Origin: Bernardetia sp.
Lineage (GTDB): Bacteria > Bacteroidota > Bacteroidia > Cytophagales > Bernardetiaceae
NCBI RefSeq assembly: GCF_020630935.1
Contig: NZ_JAHDIG010000010.1
Coordinates: forward strand, 1 to 64,000
Length of the DNA stretch: 64,000 nucleotides
Reading direction: 5' to 3'
The notes under the pieces were generated by a model. The model was not told where the DNA came from. It did no database searches and saw only the letters and a program-made list of their open reading frames with translations. The position numbers and the translations under genes are program-made. Each line of letters begins with the position of its first letter. The first letter of the stretch is position 1. This document shows positions 1 through 8,471 of the stretch, piece after piece.

Positions 1-635
1 GTGTGCTAGAAAAAGAACTCAAAAAACAGTTTCCAAATGCTACTGTCAAAGGAATTAGAGCAGATGTTACAAATAAAACAGACAGAGAAAAAGTAGCTAA
101 CTGGATAGATGAAAATTTCGGAAAACTAGATATTTTGGTAAATAATGCTGGAATAAATATCAGAAAATCAGCTTTAGAATATAGCGAAGAAGAATACAGA
201 AAAATAGTAGAAATTAATCTGATTGCGCCTTTTGAAGTTGCAAGAACATTGTATCCGTATCTCCAAAAGTCTGGAAAGGCTTCCGTGATAAATGTGGGTT
301 CGGTAGCAGGAAACCAAGACGTAAATAGTGGTTTGCCGTATGCCATGACGAAAGGAGGAATCAACCAGCAAACAAGAAGCCTAGCCACCGAATGGGCAAA
401 AGACAATATTCGTGTCAATACAGTTTCGCCGTGGTACACCAAAACGCCACTTACAGAAGCTGTTTTTGAGAATAAAGAGAAATTAGATAAGATAATTTCT
501 GCTACTCCTCTAAGAAGAATTGCAGAAGCAGAAGAAATGGCTGCTGTTATTGCCTTTTTAGCAATGGACAAATCGTCTTACCTCACAGGACAGAATATTA
601 CTGTGGATGGTGGAATGAGTGTGAGTGTTTTTTGA
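1..635 (+). CDS. SDR-family oxidoreductase, 5' end outside window
   Basis: C-terminal part of a short-chain dehydrogenase/reductase, an NAD(P)-dependent enzyme of the Rossmann fold. The visible 210 residues carry the NNAG motif (LVNNAGI), the catalytic Ser (VINVGSVAG) and the YxxxK pair (YAMTKGG), followed by RVNTVSPWYTKTPL and the C-terminal TGQNITVDGG signature. The N-terminal cofactor motif TGxxxGIG is missing because the gene starts before base 1; the GTG at 3 is internal, not the start. The NTVSPWYTKTPL stretch resembles the tropinone-reductase-like branch of SDRs. The substrate cannot be read from sequence. It ends just before the convergent HD hydrolase gene. Confidence 0.93.
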   Translation, partial: VLEKELKKQFPNATVKGIRADVTNKTDREKVANWIDENFGKLDILVNNAGINIRKSALEYSEEEYRKIVEINLIAPFEVARTLYPYLQKSGKASVINVGSVAGNQDVNSGLPYAMTKGGINQQTRSLATEWAKDNIRVNTVSPWYTKTPLTEAVFENKEKLDKIISATPLRRIAEAEEMAAVIAFLAMDKSSYLTGQNITVDGGMSVSVF

Positions 636-640
636 TAAAT

Positions 641-1879
641 TTATTTCATTTTAGGATAACAAAAGTAGTTTTTTGTAACAGGCTGTGTAAACGATTGAAG
701 ATAAGGAATATCAGAAGCATTGGTAATATCAATGACTTCTCCTGTTTTCCTCAAAATGCAAATCTCTTCGCCTGTGCCAAGAGCATACGCAGAGTTGGTA
801 ATATTTCCTTCACAGACTAAAAAAGATAAATCTTCATCTTTTATTCCAAAAGTAGCCTTTACTTTTTCTTTTATCTCATTTTTAAAATTTTGGTCTAGTT
901 CCTCGCTTGTAAGGTGTGTTTTGAAAAGACGACGACCTACAAGCATATTGCTAAGAGAAGATAGAATTTTGTCGCTATGGTTTGTCCAAACTTTTATACT
1001 TGCCCAAATATCATAATCGTCTAATTGAATGAAGTTTTCTAATACATTTTGCTGCTTTTCGAACTGATGAAGCGTAATCTCATTCTGAATAAAAAAGGAA
1101 AGCGAAGGCGTAGAGAATAGTTTTTCTCCGTTTTGTGTCAAATATCTTGCTCTACGAATGGTCTGAATAAGCATTTGTTCTGTCGAAACGGTAGTTTTGT
1201 GTAGGTACACCTGCCAATACATCATTCTACGAGCATTTAAAAAGTGTTCTATGCTATATACTCCTTTTTCTTCTACAACTAATTTATCATCACTCAAATT
1301 CAGCATTCTGATAATTCTTTCTCCTCCGATTGTCCCTTCCGAAACACCAGTAAAAAAGCAGTCTCTTTGCAAGTAGTCCATCCTGTCCATATCTAACTGC
1401 CCAGAAACTAGCTGATGAAAAAACGGACGATGATAATTCCCTTTAAAAATATCGATGGCTGTTCGAAGTCTTCCATTAAATTCTTTATCTAGTTTTTCCA
1501 TTATCAAGAGAGAAAGTTCTTCGTGATGGCAGTCTTTCAGAATAGTACATTCTAAAGCATGAGAAAAAGCTCCGTGTCCGACATCGTGCAGCAGAATGGC
1601 AATAAGAGCAGATTCGTATTCTTTATGAGAAATTTTGTGTTCTTTTAATCTCAAAGTATCTAATGCCATTCGCATAAGGTTCATAGCCCCCAAAGCGTGA
1701 TGAAAACGAGTGTGAAGCGCACCTGGATAGACAAATTCTGTCAGTCCTAGCTGTTTTATTCTTCTCAAACGTTGAAAGTATGGATGATTGATAAGTTGGA
1801 GAATGAGTTTTGAAGGAATACGAATAAAACCGTGAACAGGGTCGTTGATGATTTTGCGTTGTTGTGGGTAGTCGTTCAT
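641..1879 (-). CDS. HD superfamily phosphohydrolase (COG1078 type)
   Basis: 412-residue HD-domain hydrolase of the dGTPase-like COG1078 family, predicted cytosolic metal-dependent phosphohydrolase acting on nucleotides. Visible motifs: INDPVHGFI near the N terminus (typical of the family), HTRFHHALG around residues 55-63 supplying the first metal His, LLHDVGHGAFSH with the HD pair at His97/Asp98, and GQLDMDRMDYLQRD in the middle. The start at 1879 (MNDYPQQRK) is preferred over the upstream ATG at 1924 because the extra 15 residues are hydrophobic and lie outside the family core. It converges on the SDR gene with a 5-nt gap. Substrate unknown; in this family both dNTPase and other nucleotide substrates are known. 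Confidence 0.9.
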   Translation of the reverse strand: MNDYPQQRKIINDPVHGFIRIPSKLILQLINHPYFQRLRRIKQLGLTEFVYPGALHTRFHHALGAMNLMRMALDTLRLKEHKISHKEYESALIAILLHDVGHGAFSHALECTILKDCHHEELSLLIMEKLDKEFNGRLRTAIDIFKGNYHRPFFHQLVSGQLDMDRMDYLQRDCFFTGVSEGTIGGERIIRMLNLSDDKLVVEEKGVYSIEHFLNARRMMYWQVYLHKTTVSTEQMLIQTIRRARYLTQNGEKLFSTPSLSFFIQNEITLHQFEKQQNVLENFIQLDDYDIWASIKVWTNHSDKILSSLSNMLVGRRLFKTHLTSEELDQNFKNEIKEKVKATFGIKDEDLSFLVCEGNITNSAYALGTGEEICILRKTGEVIDITNASDIPYLQSFTQPVTKNYFCYPKMK

Positions 1880-1928
1880 CTGAAAATGGATAAGTCGGAA
1901 TAGAATTATACTGTAAAAATACAAACAA

Positions 1929-1965
1929 AAAAACTCTTCGAAGTTTTTGGCTTCAAAGAGTTTTT
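1929..1965 (-). terminator. Hairpin terminator upstream of the HD gene
   Basis: Inverted repeat AAAAACTCTT-c-GAAG / CTTC-a-AAGAGTTTTT with a short loop. On the minus strand it is followed by a T-rich run, so it most likely ends the beta-barrel gene at 1989-2615 before the HD hydrolase gene. Confidence 0.7.
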
Positions 1966-1988
1966 CAAAAAGGCTAGTGTGAAATAAT

Positions 1989-2615
1989 TTAGTTTTTTCT
2001 TGTAGGAACTTTATACATTATTGAAATATTTGCTGATAGTGTTCTATTTTGAGGCATAGCTATTAAACATTCATTAGGTAAAGGATTTACAATTCCATCA
2101 AAGCCTTTTTCGAATATAAATACTGGAGCGATATAAAATTTATCGCTTAATTTTATTCTTGTACCTACTTTAAAAACTACTCCTTTGTCAGTAGAGTTGA
2201 AAAAACCTTCTCTATAATCTCCATCCGAACGCATATCTAGTAAAAAACTATAATAAAAACCAGTTTGAATAAGAGGGCGAATTTTTACATTTTCTTTAAA
2301 GAACGAATAGTTTAGTAAGATGGCATTTCTAAAGTATTCTAAGTGCGTAAAGGTTTCATATTTTCCTTCCTGCCAGCTATTTCCTTGTTGAGAATATCCA
2401 TTTTCTAGTGAAAAACTAATTTTTGGAGTTAGCTGATAGGTCAAAACACTACCTAAATTGAATCTGACAACATCTTTTGAGTATTCGACATTAGGAAAAT
2501 GATTAGCACTGTTTATGCCTGTTTGGATGCCTACATGAATTTTTTGAGCAAAAACAGATACAAATACACAACTGAAAAATAGAGTTAAGAAAATAAATTT
2601 AAAATACTTTTTCAT
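1989..2615 (-). CDS. Outer-membrane beta-barrel protein, PorT-like
   Basis: 208-residue predicted outer membrane protein. It begins with a signal peptide (MKKYFKFIFLTLFFSCVFVSVFAQ, described here only by its hydrophobic core and FAQ cleavage site) and continues with alternating hydrophobic/polar strands typical of the outer membrane beta-barrel domain family of Bacteroidota (HVGIQTGINSA at the start of the barrel). The start at 2615 is chosen because it puts the signal peptide at the N terminus; the longer reading from 2642 adds nine residues before it. Function unknown; proteins of this size are often 8-stranded barrels. The gene is isolated between a terminator and a gene-free stretch. Confidence 0.75.
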   Translation of the reverse strand: MKKYFKFIFLTLFFSCVFVSVFAQKIHVGIQTGINSANHFPNVEYSKDVVRFNLGSVLTYQLTPKISFSLENGYSQQGNSWQEGKYETFTHLEYFRNAILLNYSFFKENVKIRPLIQTGFYYSFLLDMRSDGDYREGFFNSTDKGVVFKVGTRIKLSDKFYIAPVFIFEKGFDGIVNPLPNECLIAMPQNRTLSANISIMYKVPTRKN

Positions 2616-2768
2616 TTTTAAATGAATTAAGAAATAAGTCAATGCTATAGTATTCCGAAAAGGTTATTATTTCTTTACAAAGTACAAAATAAAATTCTAA
2701 TAACTCTTACGAGTTACATTTGTATCTGCTTATGACAATGCTTCTTACTCTGAAGAGTGAGCTACATA

Positions 2769-3527
2769 TTAAGCCTTAAAACGCTCTTCTACTTTCTCCC
2801 AGTTAATAACTTTATAGAAATTCTCAATATAGTCTCCACGTTTGTTTTGATAGTTGAGATAATAAGCATGTTCCCAAACGTCTAGCCCTAAGATTGGAGT
2901 TCCTGTTTCATCTACTAGATTTTTCATCAGTGGGTTATCTTGATTTGGTGTCGAAGTAATGAAGAGTTTTCCATCACCAGCTTTACAAAGCCACGCCCAA
3001 CCTGAGCCAAAAACACCTTTTGCCTCCTCTGTAAATGCTTTTTTGAAGGCTTCATACGAACCAAAATCTTTCTCCAAGGCAGATTTCAGATTTTCTGTCG
3101 GAACTTGATTTTTTGGAGATAAGGATTCCCAAAAAAGACTGTGGTTGTAGTGTCCCCCTCCATTGTTGCGAACGGCTGTATCGTTATCGCCTATGCTTTC
3201 CAAGATTTCTCTTAGATTTTGGGTAGAAAATTTTGTTCCTTCAATAGCTGCATTGAGTTTGTTTACATAGCCGTGATGGTGTTTTCCATGATGAATTTCC
3301 ATTGTTTGCTTATCAATATTGGGAGCAAGAGCAGCAAATTCATAAGGTAGTGCTGGCAACTCAAACGGAGATTTGAGTGTAAAAAGACCGTTTTCTGTGG
3401 CGACTGCTGTCGAATCTGCATTTACTTTTGAAGTATCTTTATTAGAGGAGTCGCAAGCAGAAAGAGGATTTAATATGATTCCGATAGTAGCTAAACTAGC
3501 TGTTTTGAGAAAAGTACGTTTGTCCAT
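2769..3527 (-). CDS. sodA: Superoxide dismutase, Mn type, predicted lipoprotein
   Basis: Converts superoxide to oxygen and hydrogen peroxide. The 252-residue protein has an N-terminal signal with lipobox PLSAC (Cys25), so it should be exported and lipid-anchored rather than cytosolic, followed by a polar linker of about 25 residues and a full-length Fe/Mn-SOD domain. Metal ligands by comparison with the E. coli enzyme: His79 (MEIHHGKHHHGYV), His129 (GGHYNHSLFW), Asp216 and His220 (LDVWEHAYY). The GGH motif and the Gln in TPNQDNP (Gln196) favour manganese over iron, though cambialistic forms exist. The start at 3527 (MDKRTFLK) is preferred; upstream codons to 3584 would precede the signal sequence. 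Downstream of an ABC pair on the same strand. Confidence 0.93.
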   Translation of the reverse strand: MDKRTFLKTASLATIGIILNPLSACDSSNKDTSKVNADSTAVATENGLFTLKSPFELPALPYEFAALAPNIDKQTMEIHHGKHHHGYVNKLNAAIEGTKFSTQNLREILESIGDNDTAVRNNGGGHYNHSLFWESLSPKNQVPTENLKSALEKDFGSYEAFKKAFTEEAKGVFGSGWAWLCKAGDGKLFITSTPNQDNPLMKNLVDETGTPILGLDVWEHAYYLNYQNKRGDYIENFYKVINWEKVEERFKA

Positions 3528-3599
3528 AAAAAAAAATAGAGTATAGTTGTAGTTTGATATTTCTATAATCCAAATACCAATCAAATAGTTTTGAAAAGT

Positions 3600-4334
3600 T
3601 TACCTTAACAAGGTATCAATTTTTTCTTGATTAGTTTTGCCAAATTTATTTTCTATAAATTCTTTTAAGCTTTCAAACTCATTTTGGGAGTAAGAATGAA
3701 TGATTTTTCCTTTCTCCAAAAAGCTAATTTTATCTGCGTGTCGAAAAACTGTTTCTAATATATGTGAGGAAAGTAATACAGTTTTGCCTGTGTTTTTGAG
3801 TTTTTGAATAATCAGATGTACAATTTCAGAAGTTTGTAAGTCTAAACCGTTGAAAGGCTCATCTAAAATGATGATTTGTTTCTCCAAAAGTAAAATACTC
3901 AAAAGACTTAATTTGCGTTTCATTCCTGTCGAATAACTGTGAGCAAAATCTTGCAAAGGAAGTTCGAAAAGCTCGTTCCAATCTTTTATTTTTTGCTCTA
4001 TTTCTTTTTGCTTTTCTTTGTTCTGACTAGCAAAATCAATACTTAAAAACAAATGTTCTTTCCCTGTGATGTAGGGATAAAAATAGTTTTCTGTTTGCAG
4101 GAATGCAATACTATTTTGAATGAGAGATACTCCCTTTGTAGGCTCTAAAAATCCAAAAATAAGATTAAAAAGTGTTGTTTTTCCTGCTCCATTGTCTCCC
4201 AAAATTCCGTGGATAGTTCCTTTTTCTACGTAAAGTGAAAGTTCATTTAAAATATTTTTGTTGGAGTTAGGATATTGAAAATTAATATTTTCTAATTCAA
4301 TAGCAAAGCTACTTTCCGATTGGCTTTCTTCCAT
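3600..4334 (-). CDS. ABC transporter ATP-binding protein
   Basis: 244-residue ATPase subunit of an ABC exporter. Walker A GDNGAGKTT at residues 46-54, signature YSTGMKRKLSL near 134-144, Walker B QIIILDEP at 153-160 and the switch His191 (LLSSHILE) are all present, so it should be active. The signature has STGM rather than LSGGQ, as in the CcmA/drug-exporter (ABC-2) class. Its start codon lies inside the end of the membrane protein gene (43-nt overlap), which points to translational coupling and a shared complex. The cargo cannot be read from sequence. Confidence 0.92.
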   Translation of the reverse strand: MEESQSESSFAIELENINFQYPNSNKNILNELSLYVEKGTIHGILGDNGAGKTTLFNLIFGFLEPTKGVSLIQNSIAFLQTENYFYPYITGKEHLFLSIDFASQNKEKQKEIEQKIKDWNELFELPLQDFAHSYSTGMKRKLSLLSILLLEKQIIILDEPFNGLDLQTSEIVHLIIQKLKNTGKTVLLSSHILETVFRHADKISFLEKGKIIHSYSQNEFESLKEFIENKFGKTNQEKIDTLLR

Positions 4335-5311
4335 GTCTGATAAAAAATAAAAAGTGAAACAGGTAAAAAGATAGAAATAAGAATGAAGATAGTGATGGGA
4401 AACATATTCAAAGTTTTTCCATTTTGATTATCTAAGCTAGAATATTTGTAAACTATCAACTGAAATAAAATCAAATTATAGAGAATAAAACAACCAGCTA
4501 GTATGCCTAAAAATACAAGAGGTGGAAAGTTAGCTGTAGAATAACTTATGTCAAAAAAAATAAATTTGATACCCAAAAGATTGAGAAAAGTGATTACATA
4601 ATGAGGTAGAAAAATTAGATTACCAAATAGAAAAGCTGATGAAAGTCGGTTGTTCCAAAATTTTTGCTTGGTTTGATAGGATTGTATGAGTTCTTTCGGC
4701 TCTAAATGATTGTAGATTTCAGTTAAAAAAAGAGCATAAAAAAGTAAAATATAAGGCAATGCTGCCCAAAAAACACAAATGATACATCCTAGAATGTAAA
4801 GCAGGAAAAAAACAGTATTCTTACGCAGCGTCATGCGCCACTCCCAAACACTTAGTGGAATGAGTAAGATTATTTTTTTGAAAAATAGCGCAAAATGGAT
4901 GCTTTTTACGTTTTTTGGAGAGTAAAATGCTAGAAAAACAGACAATATAAAAGAGATAAAAAAATAAATCAACTGATGCCAACTGATTTCCAATACAAAA
5001 AATAATGGAAAGTGGAAGAGGAAAAATAAAGAAGTGTATTCTACAGTACGGATTCTGAAACCACTATTTTTAGTTTGATTTTTTGAGAGATAAGATAGAA
5101 AATGATAGTCATTTCTATTTTGATGAAGAGAGAAAATAAGTGCTAAGAAAATCAGTTCAATTTGATAAGACTCTAAAACAAAAAACTTTTCATAAAAATA
5201 GCCTATTCCAACACCAACTAAAAGTAATAGTATAATGCCCCTTACCAGTCCAAACTCACTCAATACTCTGAAAAGCTGTTTGAAACGTAATTTTACCAAA
5301 AACAAAATCAT
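4292..5311 (-). CDS. ABC-2-like membrane protein, partner of the ATPase
   Basis: 339-residue polytopic membrane protein with roughly eight to nine hydrophobic segments spread over its length (for example residues 25-40, 90-130, 165-200, 225-275 and 305-325). No named family is recognisable by eye. It overlaps the ATPase gene by 43 nt and is transcribed first, so it is taken as the permease subunit of that ABC system. A first transmembrane helix after FGLVRG and a large number of Phe and Leu codons fit ABC-2-type permeases. Function unknown. Confidence 0.75.
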   Translation of the reverse strand: MILFLVKLRFKQLFRVLSEFGLVRGIILLLLVGVGIGYFYEKFFVLESYQIELIFLALIFSLHQNRNDYHFLSYLSKNQTKNSGFRIRTVEYTSLFFLFHFPLFFVLEISWHQLIYFFISFILSVFLAFYSPKNVKSIHFALFFKKIILLIPLSVWEWRMTLRKNTVFFLLYILGCIICVFWAALPYILLFYALFLTEIYNHLEPKELIQSYQTKQKFWNNRLSSAFLFGNLIFLPHYVITFLNLLGIKFIFFDISYSTANFPPLVFLGILAGCFILYNLILFQLIVYKYSSLDNQNGKTLNMFPITIFILISIFLPVSLFIFYQTWKKANRKVALLLN

Positions 5312-5372
5312 AGAAAACTGATCAAAATATAGTATTATAGATAACTCATCAGTAGTAAAAAACTAGATTTAA

Positions 5373-6041
5373 TTACAAAACTGTTTGAAGGTATAAATCA
5401 ATCTCTTTTAAATGTGTCAGAATCATAAAATGTGCTCCATCTTTTACTATAAAATGACAATTTTTTGGAGCAGGAATAATCATATCTTTATCGCCATGTA
5501 TTCTAAGGATAGAGTTTGTACGCTCCAAATGGTTGTCTTTCCAAGTCATAATCATCTTTATAAAAGATTTTGCCAACTTTGGGTTTGTATTTTTGATGAT
5601 TTGAGAAAGTTGTTTTCGTTCTTTTATGTATTTTTTGATACTTACTCCAAAAGCAAAACTAAGCAATCTGTTAGGTTTATTGAGAAGCAGTGTAGGAATG
5701 AAAAAATAAAGTTTCAACTTTCCTAATACCCTGTACAAAAATGGAAGCTCTTTTGGGGTAGATGCACTAGAAATCAAAATAACCTCTTCAGTTTTAATGT
5801 GCTTTGATAGCTCTGACACTAACATTCCTCCAAAAGACACACCTATCAAAATTACTTTTTGGGTTGTGTCTATCTGCGATGAAAGTTGTAAAGCATACTC
5901 TTCTAAAACCTTACTTTTTGGTCTTTCCCATTCTATGAATTTGTGTTTTCGATTATTAAGAAAAGAAAAGCCTTCAAATACAGACTTGTCTGCCCCCAAG
6001 CCAGAGAAAAGGTAGATGGTAGTATTATTAATGTCAGACAT
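5373..6041 (-). CDS. Small alpha/beta hydrolase
   Basis: 222-residue alpha/beta-hydrolase fold protein, cytosolic (no signal peptide). Visible elements: YLFSGLGADKSVF at the N terminus (oxyanion-hole turn), the nucleophile elbow GVSFGGM with catalytic Ser, a likely acid in RIHGDKDMIIP and the catalytic His in KDGAHFMI. All three triad residues are present in the correct order, so it is probably an active esterase, thioesterase or lipase-like enzyme. It starts one base after the stop of the FkbM methyltransferase gene, forming a two-gene operon with it. Substrate unknown. Confidence 0.85.
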   Translation of the reverse strand: MSDINNTTIYLFSGLGADKSVFEGFSFLNNRKHKFIEWERPKSKVLEEYALQLSSQIDTTQKVILIGVSFGGMLVSELSKHIKTEEVILISSASTPKELPFLYRVLGKLKLYFFIPTLLLNKPNRLLSFAFGVSIKKYIKERKQLSQIIKNTNPKLAKSFIKMIMTWKDNHLERTNSILRIHGDKDMIIPAPKNCHFIVKDGAHFMILTHLKEIDLYLQTVL

Positions 6042-6042
6042 T

Positions 6043-6879
6043 TTACTTTTTCAATCCCAAACGTTCTAAGATTCTATTTTTGAAATAACTAGCTTGTCTG
6101 TAAAATAGTGTTCTTTTAAAGGTTTTTATTTTTTCAGCAGTATAGGCTTTCAAAAAAGTATAATAAAATGCTATTTTGCCTCTTTTTGCTATATAAAATT
6201 CTTTTCTAGCATAAAACTGATCACCAGAAAGACCATTTGTAGTATCTAAAATTTTAAAAAAGCCTCGGGCATACATAAACTTTTCTACATCGGGCTTTAA
6301 GGGTTGCCCTTTGTATAACTCAACTTCTTCGACTTCCATCCAAATACAATCAATAGCATTGATAATTTGATTAGCTCCTTCAAATACCATCAATTCAGCT
6401 CCCTGTACATCTATATGAATAAAATCTATCTTTGAGATATTTTTTTCTTGACAGAAATCTGATAAAATTTGAGTTCTGACCTCTATTTTTTCTTCAAATT
6501 TCAGCCACTTGTGAGTGTCTGTGTGAAGCTCTGGAGAAAGTAAAGAGCTAGATTTATTTCCATAATTCACATTATCATCTTTACCTTCTGGAGTTCCTGA
6601 AGAAACATGAAAGGTTGCTGTACCATTCTCATTACTCAAAGCAATTTGAAAGGGATTAATGTTGTTGTACGAAGCTGTATTTTGTTTAACTAAACTAAAA
6701 TTTGAAGGAACAGGTTCGAAAGTGTACAAGGTTGCATTTGGAAAATGTTCTGAATAAAAAATGGAACTTTCTCCTTCACAAGCACCAATATCAAAGATAG
6801 TTAGCTTGTCTTGTTCGTTATATATATCATACAATAAAGCTATTGGATGATATATATCTTCAACTATTTTTTTACTCAT
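6043..6879 (-). CDS. FkbM-family SAM methyltransferase
   Basis: 278-residue methyltransferase. The SAM-binding motif FDIGACEGESSIFY lies near residues 29-42, followed by the acidic loop LYTFEPVPSNF, KIDFIHIDVQGAELMVFEGA (motif typical of FkbM proteins, which usually O-methylate sugars or glycans) and WMEVEEVELYKGQ. The C-terminal 60 residues are basic and unlike the core. It is first in a two-gene operon with an alpha/beta hydrolase. In Bacteroidota such genes often serve surface glycan or glycolipid modification; here that is inference, as no glycosyltransferase is nearby. Confidence 0.88.
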   Translation of the reverse strand: MSKKIVEDIYHPIALLYDIYNEQDKLTIFDIGACEGESSIFYSEHFPNATLYTFEPVPSNFSLVKQNTASYNNINPFQIALSNENGTATFHVSSGTPEGKDDNVNYGNKSSSLLSPELHTDTHKWLKFEEKIEVRTQILSDFCQEKNISKIDFIHIDVQGAELMVFEGANQIINAIDCIWMEVEEVELYKGQPLKPDVEKFMYARGFFKILDTTNGLSGDQFYARKEFYIAKRGKIAFYYTFLKAYTAEKIKTFKRTLFYRQASYFKNRILERLGLKK

Positions 6880-6901
6880 ATTTTAATGAAATAGCTTAAA
6901 G

Positions 6902-7039
6902 GTTATCACGGTTATTTACGTAGGTCAGACTTCCAGTCTGACGACAAAGACTAAAAAGACTTTATTTCAATCCAAAACTTATGTTTTGGATTTTACAGAC
7001 CAGTCTTCCAGACTGGTGTACAAAATTAACCGTGATAAC
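6902..7039. repeat. Palindromic inverted-repeat element with three internal hairpins
   Basis: 138-bp element with 13-bp perfect terminal inverted repeats GTTATCACGGTTA (6902-6914 and 7027-7039). Inside are three short perfect palindromes: GTCAGACT-tcc-AGTCTGAC (6924-6942), TCCAAAAC-ttat-GTTTTGGA (6971-6990) and ACCAGTCT-tcc-AGACTGGT (6999-7017). No ORF and no obvious target duplication. It fills most of the 311-bp gap between the divergent FkbM and M16 genes; the rest (7040-7190) holds only AT-rich leader. Confidence 0.75.
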
Positions 7040-7190
7040 ATTTCTTATTTGGAAATATTTAATTTGATAAAGGTACATAAAATACTTTACGAATACTTAT
7101 GCAACACTGAAATGACTTAGAAGATTAGACAAAACCAATACTTATTCGTTACTTTGTAAATTGAAAAATAAAAGACGATTTAAAATAGAG

Positions 7191-8471
7191 ATGAGTTTAG
7201 AAAATAATTCAGCAAATACATTAGACAATTATCAAGTTTATACATTCCCTAACGGTATTCGTTTGGTGCATTGTAGAGTCAATCATACAAAAATAGCACA
7301 TTGTGGTTTTAGTTTGGAAGTAGGAAGTAGAGATGAGAAGGCACACCAAGAAGGAATTGCTCATTTTTGGGAACACATGGCATTTAAAGGAACACAAAAA
7401 CGCAAAGCTTTTCACATTATCAATCGTTTGGATGCTGTGGGGGGAGAACTCAATGCCTTCACAACAAAAGAAAAAATTGTTTTTTATGCCTCTGTTTTAG
7501 ACGAACACACAGAAAAAGCCATTGATATTCTTTCTGATATTGCTTTCCGTTCTATTTTTCCAGATAAAGAAATTGAAAAAGAACGAGGTGTTATTTTGGA
7601 AGAAATGGCGATGTATAAAGACAATCCAGTAGATTTATTAGATGATGAGTTTGATGAGGTTGTTTTTGGAACACATGCTTTAGGAAAACAAATTTTAGGT
7701 ACGGCAGAAAGCGTAAAGCGTTTCAAACGTACTGACTTTGAAGAGTTTGTGAGTCAAAATTTGGATACAAGTCGTTTAGTTTTTTCTTCTGTAAGTCGTT
7801 TATCTTTTGAGAAAGTCAAGAAAATGGTAGAAAAGTATATTGCTGATATTCCAGTCTTTTCTTCTACTTTATATAGAAAGCCTGCTCCATTTGTAAAGGC
7901 ACAACATATTATCAAGCCAAAATCTATCTCACAGGCACATTGTATGATTGGAGGAGCATCCTATAATTTACATGATAAAAAACGTATTCCCTTTGCTCTT
8001 CTAATAAACTACTTGGGAGGTCCTGCCCTTAATTCTCGTCTCAACCTTTCGCTTAGAGAAAAATATGGTTTGGTATATTCTGTCGATGCTGGATTTTCTG
8101 CATATAGCGATTCGGGTATGTTTGCTATTTCATTTGCTACAGAAAAAAAGAATTTGAATAAAAGTCTGAATTTAGTATTAAAACAACTTGATTTACTAAA
8201 AGAAAAACCGTTAGGAAGTGGACTTTTTCATACAGCCAAACAGCAATTTAAAGGACAACTAGCTATGGCAAGTGAGAGTAATTCTGGATTGATGATAGGA
8301 ATGGGGAAATCATTTTTAGACTTTGGTAGAATGGTTACACTACAAGAGTTTTTTGATGAAATAGACGCACTAACTATTGCTGATTTACAAGAAATTGCAA
8401 GAGAAGTTTTCAGAGAAGAGAATTTACATCGTCTGATTTATATGCCTGATGGAACAGAAGAAGAGGGTTAG
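7191..8471 (+). CDS. M16-family zinc metallopeptidase
   Basis: 426-residue insulinase-type (M16) peptidase. The inverted zinc motif HFWEH is at residues 58-62, with the third ligand Glu in GVILEEM about 76 residues later, so the N-terminal domain is catalytic. The C-terminal domain keeps the Arg/Tyr substrate-binding pair (SLREKYGLVYSVDAGF). One chain carries both domains, as in the single-chain processing-peptidase class. No signal peptide is visible, suggesting a cytosolic or periplasm-independent role in peptide turnover. The start at 7191 (MSLENNSA) is preferred to the TTG at 7161. Its stop overlaps the stop of the convergent SpoIIE gene. Confidence 0.92.
   Translation: MSLENNSANTLDNYQVYTFPNGIRLVHCRVNHTKIAHCGFSLEVGSRDEKAHQEGIAHFWEHMAFKGTQKRKAFHIINRLDAVGGELNAFTTKEKIVFYASVLDEHTEKAIDILSDIAFRSIFPDKEIEKERGVILEEMAMYKDNPVDLLDDEFDEVVFGTHALGKQILGTAESVKRFKRTDFEEFVSQNLDTSRLVFSSVSRLSFEKVKKMVEKYIADIPVFSSTLYRKPAPFVKAQHIIKPKSISQAHCMIGGASYNLHDKKRIPFALLINYLGGPALNSRLNLSLREKYGLVYSVDAGFSAYSDSGMFAISFATEKKNLNKSLNLVLKQLDLLKEKPLGSGLFHTAKQQFKGQLAMASESNSGLMIGMGKSFLDFGRMVTLQEFFDEIDALTIADLQEIAREVFREENLHRLIYMPDGTEEEG

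Noticed and set aside
641-1016. Plus-strand ORFs over the HD hydrolase gene
   Set aside because: Antisense shadows of a well-conserved gene.
641-1879. HD hydrolase as a dNTPase defence gene
   Set aside because: It matches the housekeeping COG1078 type and has no defence neighbours.
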